This document shows, one piece after another, positions 36,295 through 48,460 of a stretch of DNA of 64,000 nucleotides. The stretch is from Plazaster borealis (Eukaryota > Echinodermata > Asteroidea > Forcipulatida > Labidiasteridae), in assembly GCA_021014325.1 (NCBI GenBank), contig CM037471.1, forward strand, positions 20,790,818 through 20,854,817, in the 5' to 3' direction. The notes beneath the pieces were generated by a model, which saw only the letters and a program-made list of their open reading frames with translations, was not told the DNA's origin and searched no databases. A program made the position numbers and the translations under genes. Position 1 is the first letter of the stretch, and every line of letters starts with the position of its first letter.

Positions 36295-36408
36295 CTATAT
36301 CAGCCCTCCAGCTAGATCTGCCCAGCTGAGAATATGTTTGATTTCTTCTGGGGTCAGATTGTCCAGATGAAAACGTGCTTTTTCGTACACAAAAGAGATA
36401 AGCCACTC
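36295..36408 (-). CDS. Possible terminal coding exon of an unidentified gene
   Basis: On the minus strand a splice acceptor (TGTGTGTGCAG, pyrimidine-poor) at 36409-36410 opens a 37-codon frame ending in TAG at 36295-36297. The peptide looks protein-like and helical: EWLISFVYEKARFHLD, then NLTPEEIKHILSWADL, then AGGLI. I do not recognise the family. No AATAAA is seen close downstream, and no partner exon was found. It could be the end of a gene whose other exons lie near or across the N gap, or a chance frame. Confidence 0.3.
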   Translation of the reverse strand, partial: EWLISFVYEKARFHLDNLTPEEIKHILSWADLAGGLI

Positions 36409-37921
36409 CTGCACACACAACCAGAGCGCTGTTTGCAGACTTGAGGAAATATCCCCAGCAGGAAAAACAAGGGTATCACTACGTGAATGGGATCTTCCCC
36501 CCCTTTATCGATTCTTGTTGACTATTTACTCTCTTGCCCCTCAGAGATGAAGAAGGGGGTGTGCTGTTTCCCAACGACATCTTAGACCCCTAGAGGTAAA
36601 CTCCCGATCTTGAATGGGGGAACCGGGGAGTATCTTATTAGCAAACTTGCCAACCCTTGCTGCATCTTTTGTCCCTGATAAAAGGGTGCCGAGACCCCAC
36701 CTTATTGCCCAACAACAGCTTGCCATTAAGAGCTCATTAAGGATCTGAAAGGCATGGCTGGAACAGTTTCAGAGCTATTAGCACCAGTGGGCTCACCGAG
36801 TTCTTGCAAGATTTGGCTTATTTTCGTAAAACCTGTAGAGTCTTAGTTGCGATGATCTTAACCCGCCTCCCGCCGGTCTCCAAGGAGGGTCACGATCGTC
36901 ACAACTAATAGAGTCTGAACCTTTGCATCAACAAAGTGTATCCACGTATCATACAACCTACACACAATGAGCCTCATCTTGCACACAAAGGTACAGCCAC
37001 ATCATGGACTCCCTTTTTGTGTTGTTCATTATACTACAGAGGCCTAATGTATGTAGCAGGGCTCGAATTTGGCGGAAAATCCTCAAGACTGCAGGGCTTA
37101 TAGCTCAAAACTTTTGCTGGAACAGAACATTTTTTTCACAAGACCAGAATCAAAATGAGAAAAAAAACAATCTACAGTAAACACAGAGTCACGATGAAAC
37201 TGTTTTTATACGTACTTATGGGTACAACTTTCATACACACTCAACAGAATTGAAAGATATTTATCCGACTCAAAGTCAACATTTGAACATAATTTGTTAA
37301 AATAAGATGACGTATTATTATTCAATCACACAAGACCACCGGACTTGTCCAGTCATATGTTTACTGGCCCAATGCTAAAAACACTGGCCTTGGGCCTGCG
37401 GTCCAGTGTTAATTTCGAGCCCTGATTTAGTCTCCATCAAACGGCGGATTTCGGTCTAGCCAGAGTTCCAGACTGATTTCTCCCAAGACATCTGATTCAG
37501 CGCTGCGCCAGCGCCAGTCTGCACGATTTAAATCAACATCAATTGTTTAGCAACAAGAGGCCTTACATAAATCTCACTCAATCCCTCCAAGAATTTCTGT
37601 CTAAATACCGCCAAGCCCAAGAAATATTGACCGAATCTGTTTTGCCTTTGAGACCGTGAGACGACAACAATCCTAAATCTGCTCCGCTATTTTGTTTCCT
37701 GTAGTTTGGGGGGGGGGAGGAGGTTGGTCAAAACAAAAAGAGAAATCCTCCCTCGGAATCTGCCCAGCAAGGACATTCTTTACTATGAGGTACTTCCTAA
37801 AAAGTAACAATTAAGCTGTTTTCAGAAGTGGGGATTACAGACAACCAAGGGAAGCAGTGAAGATATTTGGTCACATTCTTGTCTGTGGTTACTCTGTCCT
37901 TGCATATAAACACACAATGTA

Positions 37922-38039
37922 TGGCCACTTCCAAAAACCACGGCTTCGGTTTTTCGATTCGGCTTAGGCAACAACTGCCTGTGTACGGGTTTGTTTTATA
38001 CCAGAGCCTAAGACGAAGACGTGGTTTCGAAAAAAGGCA
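37922..38039. mobile_element. Short mini-transposon, relative of 3318-3458
   Basis: ATGGCCACTTCCAAAAACCA at the left pairs with TGGTTTCGAAAAAAGGCAT at the right. CGGCTTAGGC pairs with GCCTAAGACG inside. Size and end sequence match the element at 3318-3458. Confidence 0.6.
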
Positions 38040-38500
38040 TTTCATGTATGTAATTTCTGGTGGATATAATAATTTCTTAGACTACTGAAAGAAAAAAATG
38101 TTTTAAGCAGAATTGGAAAAAAATTTTTTTATTATATGCTGTTATAAAGCACTGTATAATTGTAAACACATCCTGCCAGTACTAATTGTGACATAGATTA
38201 ACACAAATCAATTTGTCTTCTGTTTTGACTTTTGAAGACTTCCTTAGTGTTAACTTAATACATGATAAATAGAACTGAAACTCCGGTCTTTCAACTGGTT
38301 TATGTATAAGGCAATTTTTCTTTTAAAATTATTTTAAAAATTCTTAATATACATAATGTTGTTTTGATAAGCCGTCTCCGAACTGTTTCCAGATCAAATA
38401 GCAAAACTTATGGCTCAAATAAATCTGCGGTCCCATCGTTTTGTCCCCTTGACAGACCACTCCCTAATCGCACTCCAAAGTAAACCTGATGGCCAAATCT

Positions 38501-39000
38501 NNNNNNNNNNNNNNNNNNNNNNNNNNNNNNNNNNNNNNNNNNNNNNNNNNNNNNNNNNNNNNNNNNNNNNNNNNNNNNNNNNNNNNNNNNNNNNNNNNNN
38601 NNNNNNNNNNNNNNNNNNNNNNNNNNNNNNNNNNNNNNNNNNNNNNNNNNNNNNNNNNNNNNNNNNNNNNNNNNNNNNNNNNNNNNNNNNNNNNNNNNNN
38701 NNNNNNNNNNNNNNNNNNNNNNNNNNNNNNNNNNNNNNNNNNNNNNNNNNNNNNNNNNNNNNNNNNNNNNNNNNNNNNNNNNNNNNNNNNNNNNNNNNNN
38801 NNNNNNNNNNNNNNNNNNNNNNNNNNNNNNNNNNNNNNNNNNNNNNNNNNNNNNNNNNNNNNNNNNNNNNNNNNNNNNNNNNNNNNNNNNNNNNNNNNNN
38901 NNNNNNNNNNNNNNNNNNNNNNNNNNNNNNNNNNNNNNNNNNNNNNNNNNNNNNNNNNNNNNNNNNNNNNNNNNNNNNNNNNNNNNNNNNNNNNNNNNNN
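38501..39000. other. Assembly gap, 500 N
   Basis: Exactly 500 undetermined bases, probably a placeholder of fixed length. Open frames crossing it are meaningless. The missing C-terminal exons of AP4B1 should lie on this side of exon 10, so the true gap may be larger or the join may be wrong. Confidence 0.99.
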
Positions 39001-39687
39001 CAGTCATACTGGAGCAGCGAAATGGTTTAACTGATATCCCCTAACTCGTCACAGTACATACATGTAAACACTATTCCTGCCTTAATAATAATAATAATAA
39101 TACAGACTCATAATGCGCACATCTCCGGAAACCGATCAAGGCGCAAACCAAAAAACTATGAGCGAAACAAATGGGACTTCAATTCCCTCTTGAAGATGTT
39201 AAAAGATGTTGTTTGACGGAGTGTGGCAGGGAGCTTGTTCCAAATGGCAGGTGCAGCATTGGCAAAGGCACGCTGACCATAGCGAGAGGTTCTAAAGCTT
39301 GGTTGAACTAATATATATATATGAAGTTGTAGATCTTAAAACCCGACCAGATTTATTGAGTGAGATGAGCTCATGGAGATACTGAGGAGCACAGCCGTGT
39401 AGGATCTTGAATAGACCATGTAGTGCTCATTGTTGCATTACAATAAACAGTCAATATTTACTGCCTTGCAAACGCACATATCCCAAGAATCTGTATACTT
39501 CTCTTAGATGTGATATACATTTTACCGTGTTTCCTGTCTCATATCACCAGTATTACAAGAGTACAATAAAACACACTAACGTAATGTTCATCTACAGGTT
39601 CTCCCATAGGTAGGCATTTACATTTGGCGTTTGTGTGTGTTCTACGGGAAATTCGGCAGTTAGGCAAACAAGAATGTTGTCCCTTAC

Positions 39688-42292
39688 CCTGAAAGACTAC
39701 CAAGACTTGAGAAGAAACAGAGTCGAGCTGTAATGAGAGTAGGGTGAGGAGCGCTTCCACGCAGGGTCTGGAGTAAACTATAGACGTCTTGGCAAGTTTC
39801 CCCAAGGCAGCCACAGCTAGATGAGAGAGATGAATAGAGATATCTGTTGCGTAGACACTAGAGAGAGGGAGTAGCAAGTTAGGGTTAGCATGTGTACAAA
39901 TCAACGGCTGTGGCTAGAGCTACAGCTGCAATAGACTATGCAAGTCTCGCACATATTCGAAATTCTGGGACCATTGTGGTCCCAACAATATAGAGTTTTA
40001 TGTGGATGGGATTTTCTACAATAAGCATCCTCGTGCCAAGTTTTAATTTTGTTTCAATGTTAATTTGAACAAATTGTTTGTGTTATATAAAAATTGCAAA
40101 TTTATTTATAACAACTTGCTATGGGTATTTTTAATTTTCAAGAGTTTTGTATTAATATAATTTTAAAAGATCTGATTTCATAGAAAATATTGTCTAATTA
40201 TTGCACAGTCTATGGTTGTAAGCCATAGCCCAAATAAATCCAATCACATACAACCATAGTCACCATAGACACATAATTCTAAAGCTCCATTTGGCACATC
40301 CCCAGCATCCTTTAACAAGAATCAATACTAATGTCCAATAGGGGCCAGACTATTTTCCCTTCAAGCCACGGTTTGGTTTCTTGGAATAGATGAATTTGAC
40401 GGGGTGATAAAGTTAAAAGATTACCCTAACTCCTGGAGTGATTTACTTTGTTCTTTCCTCACTCTTAACAAAATTTACACCGTATGGTAATTCAGCACCC
40501 AAACTGATGGACTCTGATTACGGGGTATGTCTGATCCCCATGTAAAGCATAATCAGTTCACTAATGTGCAGTGTTCAACCGAACAGAATCAAACAAAACA
40601 TGCAGTTGGATTTTGAAATGTGGAGGTCAATTAAGGTTTTAAAAGGTCAAATAATCATTGGCTGGGTGAAACAAAGATTATGCTCTCCTCTTCATAAGGG
40701 TGGACTCTTTGAGTTCTGATGGCTCACCTTAGCTCTTCAACGACGTCCTTGAGCGACTCTTCAGAGCACAGAGAGGACAACAGCTCAATCTTCTTGTACT
40801 TGACATAACCAGGATCATTGTATCTGGGAAAACCATCAAAGGTCATTGTACAATCAGAGCTGCATTACTACTATTGCTAATATCCTTGAGCCCCCTCGGG
40901 AAAAGGAGGGGTATGATATCAAGGTGCTTTTCAAAAAAATGGCTTCAGTTTCAGCTTTATGCTCCGTAAGTTATTTTGAAAGCGTTGTTTTGAAACATCA
41001 TCTTTACAGTAACTTTTGACTTGAAAAAAGGGAAGATTTGTGGATTCGCCGAAGTGAAGCTTTTACGCATAATCTTTAGGCATCAATATTCTTGAACAAA
41101 TTATTTTGTTCACAGCTTTTATAGACACTTTTCCTTGTTGATGATATTAGTCACAAGAGGAAACAGGAGCTAGAGTGTTGACTGTTACCTGCAGTAGAAT
41201 TTCTTGTAGTATTTAGCCAGTCTGCCAGGCAGTCTTGTATTGAACCATTCGAGGTGACACAATGCTGTGTATACCAACTCAGGACGATCACTACTCAGTA
41301 GATTCAGAAGTGGACCTGTCGGGAAATGAAAATAATCTAATATACTGTAGTAATTGTTTGCGGTATGTAATGGTGTGTCGTGGCAGAGCAGTTAAGAGCA
41401 CCAGACTCAAGCTGTAGTGTTTCTGATAAGCTGAGTGTGGGTTCAAGTCCCGGCGCTATCATCAACGAACCGCTCTCGCAACACGAACCGCCCTGTGTTG
41501 CGAGAGTGGTTCGTGTATGATAGCGCCCTCTCGCGGGGTAAATTGTGACAAATCAAAACCAGGAGGTTCTTGCAACAGGACTAACTGGAAGTGGTTGGGG
41601 AGTGTGTGCTCACTAAACTGTGTAAGTAGGTAACAAGCACAGGGAAGTAGGGAGCATAGAAAACAATGTGGTGTCTGTAGAATGTTGACATTCTTTGGGG
41701 AAAATAAATCCCTTTTGTAGATCTCTGACTTGAGGTTTAGACATCAACAATTAAAAAATGAATGCAACTGTTTCTATATAAGCTCAAAGTGACTTTCTGT
41801 CTTCGACTTTAATAACATCAAAACACTCCATTAAAAATAAATAATCTGTGATGAAAAAACGAATAATTGTTGAGCCTGGAAACCAATACCAGAAAATTGT
41901 TTAAATATCTAAACTTTTTGCAGAAACAAAAGTTGTATTATGCAAATGAAAGAGGAGTGTTGACCTTTAAGACGATTGTAGACATCTTTGCTGATATCGG
42001 GCAGATCTTTTGTGAGATGCAGCATTAGGCGAACAGCAGCCAAACATACTCCAGAGTTAGTATGCTTTAAGAACGCATCCACTACATTCTACAAAGTATG
42101 AGGGGAAAGAAGTACAAATAAGAACTGGTATTCAAAACTTGATTGGAATGTTGGGAAAAATGTTTTGTTTGTCTCAAGTTAAACAGAATCTGATGAGAAA
42201 GATTCAAGACAATTAAAATATATGATTGAAGTAGAGTGGAATTACATGATTAGATATAAATATCCTCTCCCCTGCTCAACAGAAGCCAATTA

Positions 42293-42331
<39 letters not shown>

Positions 42332-45300
42332 CACCAATCCGTTCATCACCTTACCATCATATCGAACATTTCCTCTTCACTTTGCGGCTTGTATTTCAAT
42401 AAAAACTGCAAGACACAGCACTGTCCCCATTCAGTAAACTCTGATAATCTGAAATTGAAGACAACATGAGAAGTTCTAGAAGAAGAAATAACCCTCAAAA
42501 CCGCCAAGGTTACCTGTTGACAAGAGTCCAGCTTAATTGGCAACTGTGTGACTCTAGGTGGCAGCAGACCCCAGGTAATTATTAATTGTTTATGTAGTTC
42601 TGAGCACAATGCACATTTCTTAGAACACTGGATTTAGTCTACTGCCAACTAGCATCCTCGGAAGTCTCCCATTTCTTTGTAATAGAAAGTATCACAACTT
42701 ACATCATTACAACAATAGTGAATGTTATCCGCAATACTTCTAGGGAAACCAAGTTGAGAGCCGATACTGCATCCTCCTTAACTCACCTATTCACCAGGTA
42801 GTGCGAGATCCTCTGATTGATAGCAATACCGCCCTCGTGGTCCAGTAATTCCTCCAAAGCCAACATACAGTTGATGACGACAATCACATCCCCGTCTCTC
42901 AACATCTCATAAAGCATGTTGATGATGCCATGATCTACAAGTTCAGAAAAACTCTCTTGTTTAACTTTTTCATTTACTCTCCACTAAGCTGCATAGGGAA
43001 ACATTTCTGGGGGAATATTTTTGGTGGAAAACCAAGAACCCAGACAAGGGTAAGGAGGCAAGTGTCCTCCATGAATGCAGCCAGGTCTATCAGGTGCATT
43101 GACATGATAACAAAAACACTTTATAGCAAATGCTGTGTTTTCTGAACTGCGATAAGTAATGTCCCACCCCTCCCCTACATTAAACCTGCCTCAGGTCTGA
43201 TACTTCACGGAGGCAACATAGCTGCCATTGCCTAGGTGTCCCTTAAAATGATCAAGTATAAATTCTCCCTCAAGGTGGCGCATTATAATAAGGAAAAACC
43301 TGCCTTGCTCTCACAAGACTCAGTTCTTACCAACTATGAACTGCGGACTAATGTTGTTTATCTTGAGGCATCCAAGGACAGCTGCTCTTCTTACATATGC
43401 ACTCTTATCCTTCAGTCCAGTCAAAAGAGGCTGCTTGGTGTACTCTATAAGTTCTGGAAGTCTGAGGAAATACATTCAGGCAAAAAAGGAAATTATTGAT
43501 TCAAACTGCTCAACAAACAAAATGACCTGTGATACAAATGAAAACAGTTGGTACCTGTATCTGTATTGGTATAGGTACAATCACCCATAGGGTTGTCGTC
43601 GTACATGGTCAGGGTCGGATGTGCAGCAGTTAAATATTTTGGTTGGCCTTTAAAGCCAGCTTGGAGGTCTTGATGTCAGGTGCAGAAGGGATGTCAGGAT
43701 GAAGTTGATTCCATTCGGGTACATGTATAGTCTTGGGGTTAAGTGAATCATGATAAAGATGACTTGTAAGAAATGGGTCCAGATTGACGTGTTGAGACCT
43801 GGCTTGCTGAATATTGAGTGGTGAGCTGGCCTTTGATGCCATTTGATATAATACTGCGTCTCTTTGTAAAGCGTTGTCACTCGTCAATCCGACTTTGGTC
43901 CTACGGTTCTGAAGTGTCTCCCACTCCAGCAACTTGTTTAGTATTTTAGTGATGCTTGATTAATGGCCGTAATGGCCTCACATTTCAACACTAGCAGAGT
44001 CTTTCTCAAAGGCGAACTTTAGACGATTGTGTCAAATATACTAATGTATCACTGATGATCTTTCTTGTTCGGAAACCAAGGAAGCCTCGGAGCTGTACAA
44101 AGGCCCATGCCCTGAAGAAATTTTCTAGATGAATAGTAGATTTCAAAGAAAATTCTTTTCCTTGTTTTTCATAATACAAAGCCATAAATTTAACCAATAT
44201 GTTTAATGATTCCCTTACCTCAGTGAGCATAAAGTTTTTAGAGCTAATCCACGGATCATAGGATTAGCATCCCTGCAATCTTTCTGCATCGTGTTGACGG
44301 CTAACAGGGCCAGATCCGGCTTTCTGTGTGCATAAGTCGTCATGTACAAATAGGCCAGCTTCTTCTCTGGTATGTCCACTGTGGCACACAGCTGAAGGAA
44401 ATGATAAATACGAGAATGAATTCTCAAACTTCTTAATGTCAAATGCGTCTTGCAATCATCATTTTGTTTTTTAACTTTATAAACAAGGCACCTCTAGACT
44501 GTTCAACCCCATGGTCTAAACATCCATGAAGGAAAATGATTAATAACTTTTTGTCTTGCCTTCTCTTTTTCCCTACAGATGTCCCCTATATAAAATTTGT
44601 CTTATTCATCAAATACTTATCTCCTTTTGCGACCTTCCACTGTTTCCATTTTCCACCCTTCTTTTTGGTTACACCAGTGAAACCCTTGTATTCCCCTACA
44701 TCTTGTCCTGATTAATTTTCTTTGTTCATCTTCTGCTTCTTCTGACTGCACTATGTTCCTTTCTTGTCACTCCTTTTCCATGTGACTGCTTCTGTTAACA
44801 CTAATATACTTTTATATGTTGTGTTTTCTTTAAGCCTTTAAGAAAGACTCAGCTGCTAGGATCGAACGTGAGGCCATTAACAATTTTTGCAATCTTGTCA
44901 GTTGCATAGAAGCTTAAGGGTTCATCAGAAATACATTTTGTAACAGGACTACAGCATATTTGATTTTATCTTCGGAAATGCTCAACTAACAACAGACGAT
45001 AATAAGACAATTTTGGGCCAAGAACGAGAAAATGCACCCTTGATTTTAACACAGCTTTTCACAAGCACCAGCCTACCTTTCCAGCCTACCTTTACAATAT
45101 CAGCAAACAGGGTTGACATGTCAAGCCCTCTTGTAACTTGACTTAGGATCGTCTTGAGAATACCTCGGAGTTGGCCGCATTCTGTTTGTGATGTGGGTTT
45201 GTTGAGATGCTTCCTGTAGTTATAAAATAATTTGATCAATTATTCAAAAATTTATTAATGGACACAAGTGGTCCAGTGAACCACAGTAGTGATGCTGAAT

Positions 45301-45376
45301 TACTTCTTCAATGATCAATGATCTACCTTATTTCTTGAATGTCCTCTTCATCCCAGTTGTCTACAAAGTATGCCAT
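39688..45376 (-). CDS. AP4B1: AP-4 complex subunit beta, N-terminal trunk exons
   Basis: Ten minus-strand exons join in frame: 45327-45376 (ATG), 45090-45213, 44219-44391, 43331-43461, 42787-42934, 42355-42448, 41965-42088, 41189-41315, 40728-40823 and 39688-39857. They give 412 residues, with GT/AG at each junction. The protein is the adaptin-N helical-repeat trunk. Stretches such as [57 protein letters not shown] and [10 protein letters not shown] match AP-4 beta in order and spacing. AP-4 is a clathrin-independent coat at the trans-Golgi network that sorts cargo such as ATG9 and forms a heterotetramer with epsilon, mu4 and sigma4. A splice acceptor just upstream of the ATG (45394-45395) suggests a non-coding first exon further right. 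The end of the trunk, the hinge and the ear domain (human residues after ~410) are not found. The 500-N gap lies just downstream. A LINE remnant sits in intron 3-4 at 43630-43990. Confidence 0.93.
39929..40216. mobile_element. Mini-transposon with ATAGACTATGCAA ends
   Basis: The ends AATAGACTATGCAAG and TTGCACAGTCTATGG are inverted copies. Near the left end is the short palindrome GGGACCATTGTGGTCCC (39968-39984). A matching end with the same palindrome lies inverted at 50430-50520. It lies in the last visible AP4B1 intron. Confidence 0.7.
41374..41451 (+). mobile_element. tRNA-Leu SINE head, interrupted by a foldback
   Basis: GTGTCGTGGCAGAGCAGTTA, AGACTCAAGCTGTAGTGT and GTGTGGGTTCAAGTCCCGG match the SINE head. 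The copy stops at 41451, where a perfect-looking hairpin element starts. Confidence 0.65.
41452..41527. repeat. 76-bp hairpin element
   Basis: GGCGCTATCATCAACGAACC and GCTCTCGCAACAC pair with GTGTTGCGAGAG and TGGTTCGTGTATGATAGCGCC. The arms are ~33 bp around a ~10-base loop. It lies inside a SINE, in an intron of AP4B1. Confidence 0.85.
42296..42332 (+). repeat. (CAAT)n microsatellite
   Basis: About nine CAAT units lie directly downstream (in gene direction) of AP4B1 exon 6. Confidence 0.95.
43630..43990 (-). mobile_element. LINE 3'-end remnant in AP4B1 intron
   Basis: A minus-strand frame carries [16 protein letters not shown] and later [18 protein letters not shown]. These are the typical 'LxWExLxxRR...' and 'P+TI..WN.LP' blocks at the end of non-LTR retrotransposon polymerase ORFs. 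A stop codon interrupts the frame upstream (before SSITKILNK). It is a dead, 5'-truncated copy. Confidence 0.65.
44495..44895 (+). repeat. Interspersed repeat, ~400 bp, copy 1
   Basis: CTGTTCAACCCCATGGTCTAAACATCC and the closing AGAAAGACTCAGCTGCTAGG match 49597-49965 in order, with a T/C-rich middle. The family ends in GGTCGAAACGTCAGGCCATTA (here slightly decayed). It lies in an AP4B1 intron. Confidence 0.75.
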
Positions 45377-45554
45377 CTTTGTTATCTTCTTTTCTGTCAA
45401 CAAAATGAAACGATAACATGCAAATGTTTTTATAATTTGCATTCAATCTACAGAATGTAAATCAAAGAGAAACTGCAGAACTTTACATTACATTACTTTA
45501 AATTGTACAATTCTTCCAAGATCAACACAACCCTGTCATTTAATACAAATTCTT

Positions 45555-45602
45555 AGCCCAGGTTGGACTCCTCCGTTGCATACAACGCGACGGAGTCCAG
45601 GG
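45555..45602. repeat. Small hairpin, inverted partner of 48404-48460
   Basis: AGCCCAGGTTGGACTCCTCC begins the element, and GGACTCCTCCGTTGC pairs with GCGACGGAGTCC. The same 20-base opening recurs inverted at 48438-48457. Confidence 0.7.
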
Positions 45603-46137
45603 TATAAAGGTCCCGTACCATTGCGAAAAAATTTTTAACCATTTTTTTATCATATTTTTACCTTTTTGAGGAAGCTGAAACTTGACTCACATGTTCCTTG
45701 TGTCCTGAACCTTACGCCTGCTCTATTCAGAATTGCCAACTTTATCCTTGGATGACATTATTGTGAAAATAAAATGGAAATTTATGCATTCTCGGCGACA
45801 GGCCGAAACTGACAAGACGTGAATGCTTCAGCGCATGTGCGTCATTTGCATAGCAACCACGATAGAGGGCGCATGTCGCGCATGCGCGCCTGAGCCTACA
45901 CAGTCAATTGGTACACGATGATAAAAACGGTAGTGCACAACTCGGACTTATTTGCTAGAATAATGTCATTCGTGGACGAAATTGTTATTGTTGGACCCAT
46001 CAGTAGTGAGTTACGGACATAAAGAATATATGACTGGAATTTCAGCTTCTTAAATCAGGTAAAATTATGAAAAAACATTACTTCAAAATATGTTCGCATT
46101 GTAGAGGCGCTTTATACCCAGAACGTCAGTGTACACT

Positions 46138-46621
46138 GACTGACGTCCTACCAGGGCTAACAAATTCTATTGGTCTCGGTCTTACTCTAGTCCTTAGCCC
46201 TGCCTGACTGAGGTGGTAGGACGTCAGTCTCCATTCGTTGCACAGTGCAACAGACTGATCAATGTCCTGTCACACCACAGGATATTTAGGCCTTGTCCGA
46301 ATTGATGGCTTCGGCAGTGGCTATTTAGTAATCTTCAATGTTGTCATTGCAGCTACTGAGCTAGCGGCCGGCATAGCCGAAGTCACTTTACTTGATACAT
46401 TTGGATGCGCATTTTTAGTCTCTCCTCCTTCGGAGACTAGCCCACCTTGTTGGGCTGCTAATTGGCTCTCGTTTAACATCGGTCTTCCAATGTTAAAAGA
46501 GAGCCATAACACTAACACTAAGTAATACTAGTCAACACTCAGCCCAACGAACAAGGTGGGCTATCCTCCATCAATCATGCTAACGCACACAGTGACAATG
46601 GCATGATGATTGATGGAGGAT
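46138..46621. repeat. Cluster of nested and adjacent foldback sequences
   Basis: Five inverted pairs lie side by side or nested. (1) ACTGACGTCCTACCAGGGCT with AGCCCTGCC...GGTGGTAGGACGTCAGT (46138-46228). (2) TAGTCTC / GAGACTA (46416-46439). (3) TAGCCCACCTTGTTGGGCT with AGCCCAACGAACAAGGTGGGCTA (46438-46563). (4) Within the third, GGCTCTCGTTTAACAT with ATGTTAAAAGAGAGCC. (5) ATCCTCCATCAATCATGC with GCATGATGATTGATGGAGGAT (46564-46621). There is no coding capacity. Confidence 0.85.
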
Positions 46622-48403
46622 TGCCATGGACACCGCGGAGGAGAGTAAAGTCTCTATCCATAATTTACTGATGGATCTCACATTATATTCTAAACCGTAC
46701 TTAATGGTTACTTACAAGTTACAGTTAAACAGTTAGATTCCATACACAGGTTTCTGAAGTGTCAGTTCTGTGAAGAGTACGAGGAGCAGCATCATACAAC
46801 CTCAAGATTTTATCATCATCATCAAGATCATGGAAATTATATATTTATTATATTTATGAGCGCATTTTACGGACTAATTGCTCAATCAAGATATTGCGCA
46901 CAACTTTGCCCCCCAATCTGCAGATTGAGCGCTCAATCTACAGATTCGGTAGTCTCATTCTAATATAGCGCCCTCTGTTGGAAGGTCACGTCTCCATTTC
47001 CCTTAAATCTGGAACGTTCGATTTATAAAGGGTTAACTGCGTAAAACTTCAACAAATATTTTATCTTAAAAAGAAATCAAAAAGTTATAAGCTTAACAAT
47101 TCTACTTATTCGTTTTTTTCATATGTTGGAAGTAGTAAGAATGTCGGAAAAAAATCAATGCACACAGTGACTAATAAATAAAATAATTTTTTTCCCAATT
47201 TGTTTCCCCCTTTTTTATAATAGTAAACCCAACCACGAAAAACGTAAGCAACATCTTACAAGAGAGTAATATGGCGACTGATCACAGCAAATAAAACAGA
47301 ATAGTGGTAAGATAAATTCACTGTGTTCTACCAGATTTTGCAATGTAACATGGCCATACTCGTTTACACAGTGTCCCATTTATAATAACTAATATTCAAA
47401 GCAAGTAATAACCTGGTTTACGTTATATTTATACCCGTTTGTATTTGTTTTCCCCTGGTACTGGCTAGTGCAAGTGGAGGGCCTAGTGTGACGTGTGTGG
47501 ACAGTTCCATTTATAAAATGTAAATTATTCAGTTCAGTTCAGTTCAGTCATGTAGCAAGTTCAGTTCATTTATTTCCACCATGGAGGAAGGGAAATGTTT
47601 CCACAGTGTTCACTAATTTATTAAAAGTACATGGTTAAGTAAAGGTGTGAAACTGTATTGGAACCCATCCCATAACTGCATACGCACAGCTTGAGTGAGT
47701 GGGACGTAATGATCACACGAATGATGAAGGTGGTTCTGGTTCTACCAAAACCACCAGCACAATTTTTACAAATTTTACTTACTAATTAGTAAGAATACTA
47801 ATAAGATTTAATACTATAAGATTTATGATAAATTTTTGTTTGGTATTTGCTTGTGGTTGCATGAATGTCAATATTATTACTTTTAACTTTTACTTTTAGT
47901 AGAAAGTAAACATATTGATATAATAAAACTCGTGAATATTTTACATACCTGGTTGATATATATTTTTTGGTTTGTAAATTGGTGTGTGTTTGTTCTGCTC
48001 TGGCTAATGTTGTAATTTAACTATCATGAACTATGTAACTAATAATATGTTCTTGCTTTATGATGCATTCTTAATTATTATTATTATTTTGTTTCAAAAC
48101 CTTGGTGTTTTACTGTTGACCGAGGATGGACATATTGAGAAACAATTTTTATTGCCAGCTCTATACAAATCTCAAACACACTTACCAAATATGTGTCGTC
48201 ATGAAATATAAATTGTCATAAAAATTACGCTTTCTCCTTTTAATTAATTGTTGTGGTCTGAGTGTCTAACTTTGGACCCTGACATCACTTTTCAAAAATT
48301 TGGTTGTCAACAGACTGCGATGATCTTAACTTTCCTCCGTGACGGTCACTGATGGAGGGTTCTGGTCATCATTTTACACAGTCATACAGGGTTTTTCCTT
48401 GGC

Positions 48404-48460
48404 CTAGGTTGGACTCCCTGTCATTTTTCACTGCAGTGGAGGAGTCCAACCTGGGCTAGG
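48404..48460. repeat. Small hairpin, inverted partner of 45555-45602
   Basis: CCTAGGTTGGACTCC pairs with GGAGTCCAACCTGGGCTAGG across a ~25-base loop. The right arm is an inverted copy of the left arm at 45555. Confidence 0.75.

Noticed and set aside
38408..39034. Frames of 181-206 codons across the N gap
   Set aside because: They consist almost wholly of undetermined bases.
46262..46525. Frames of 65-87 codons on both strands
   Set aside because: They run through the foldback cluster, whose symmetry makes open frames on both strands likely.
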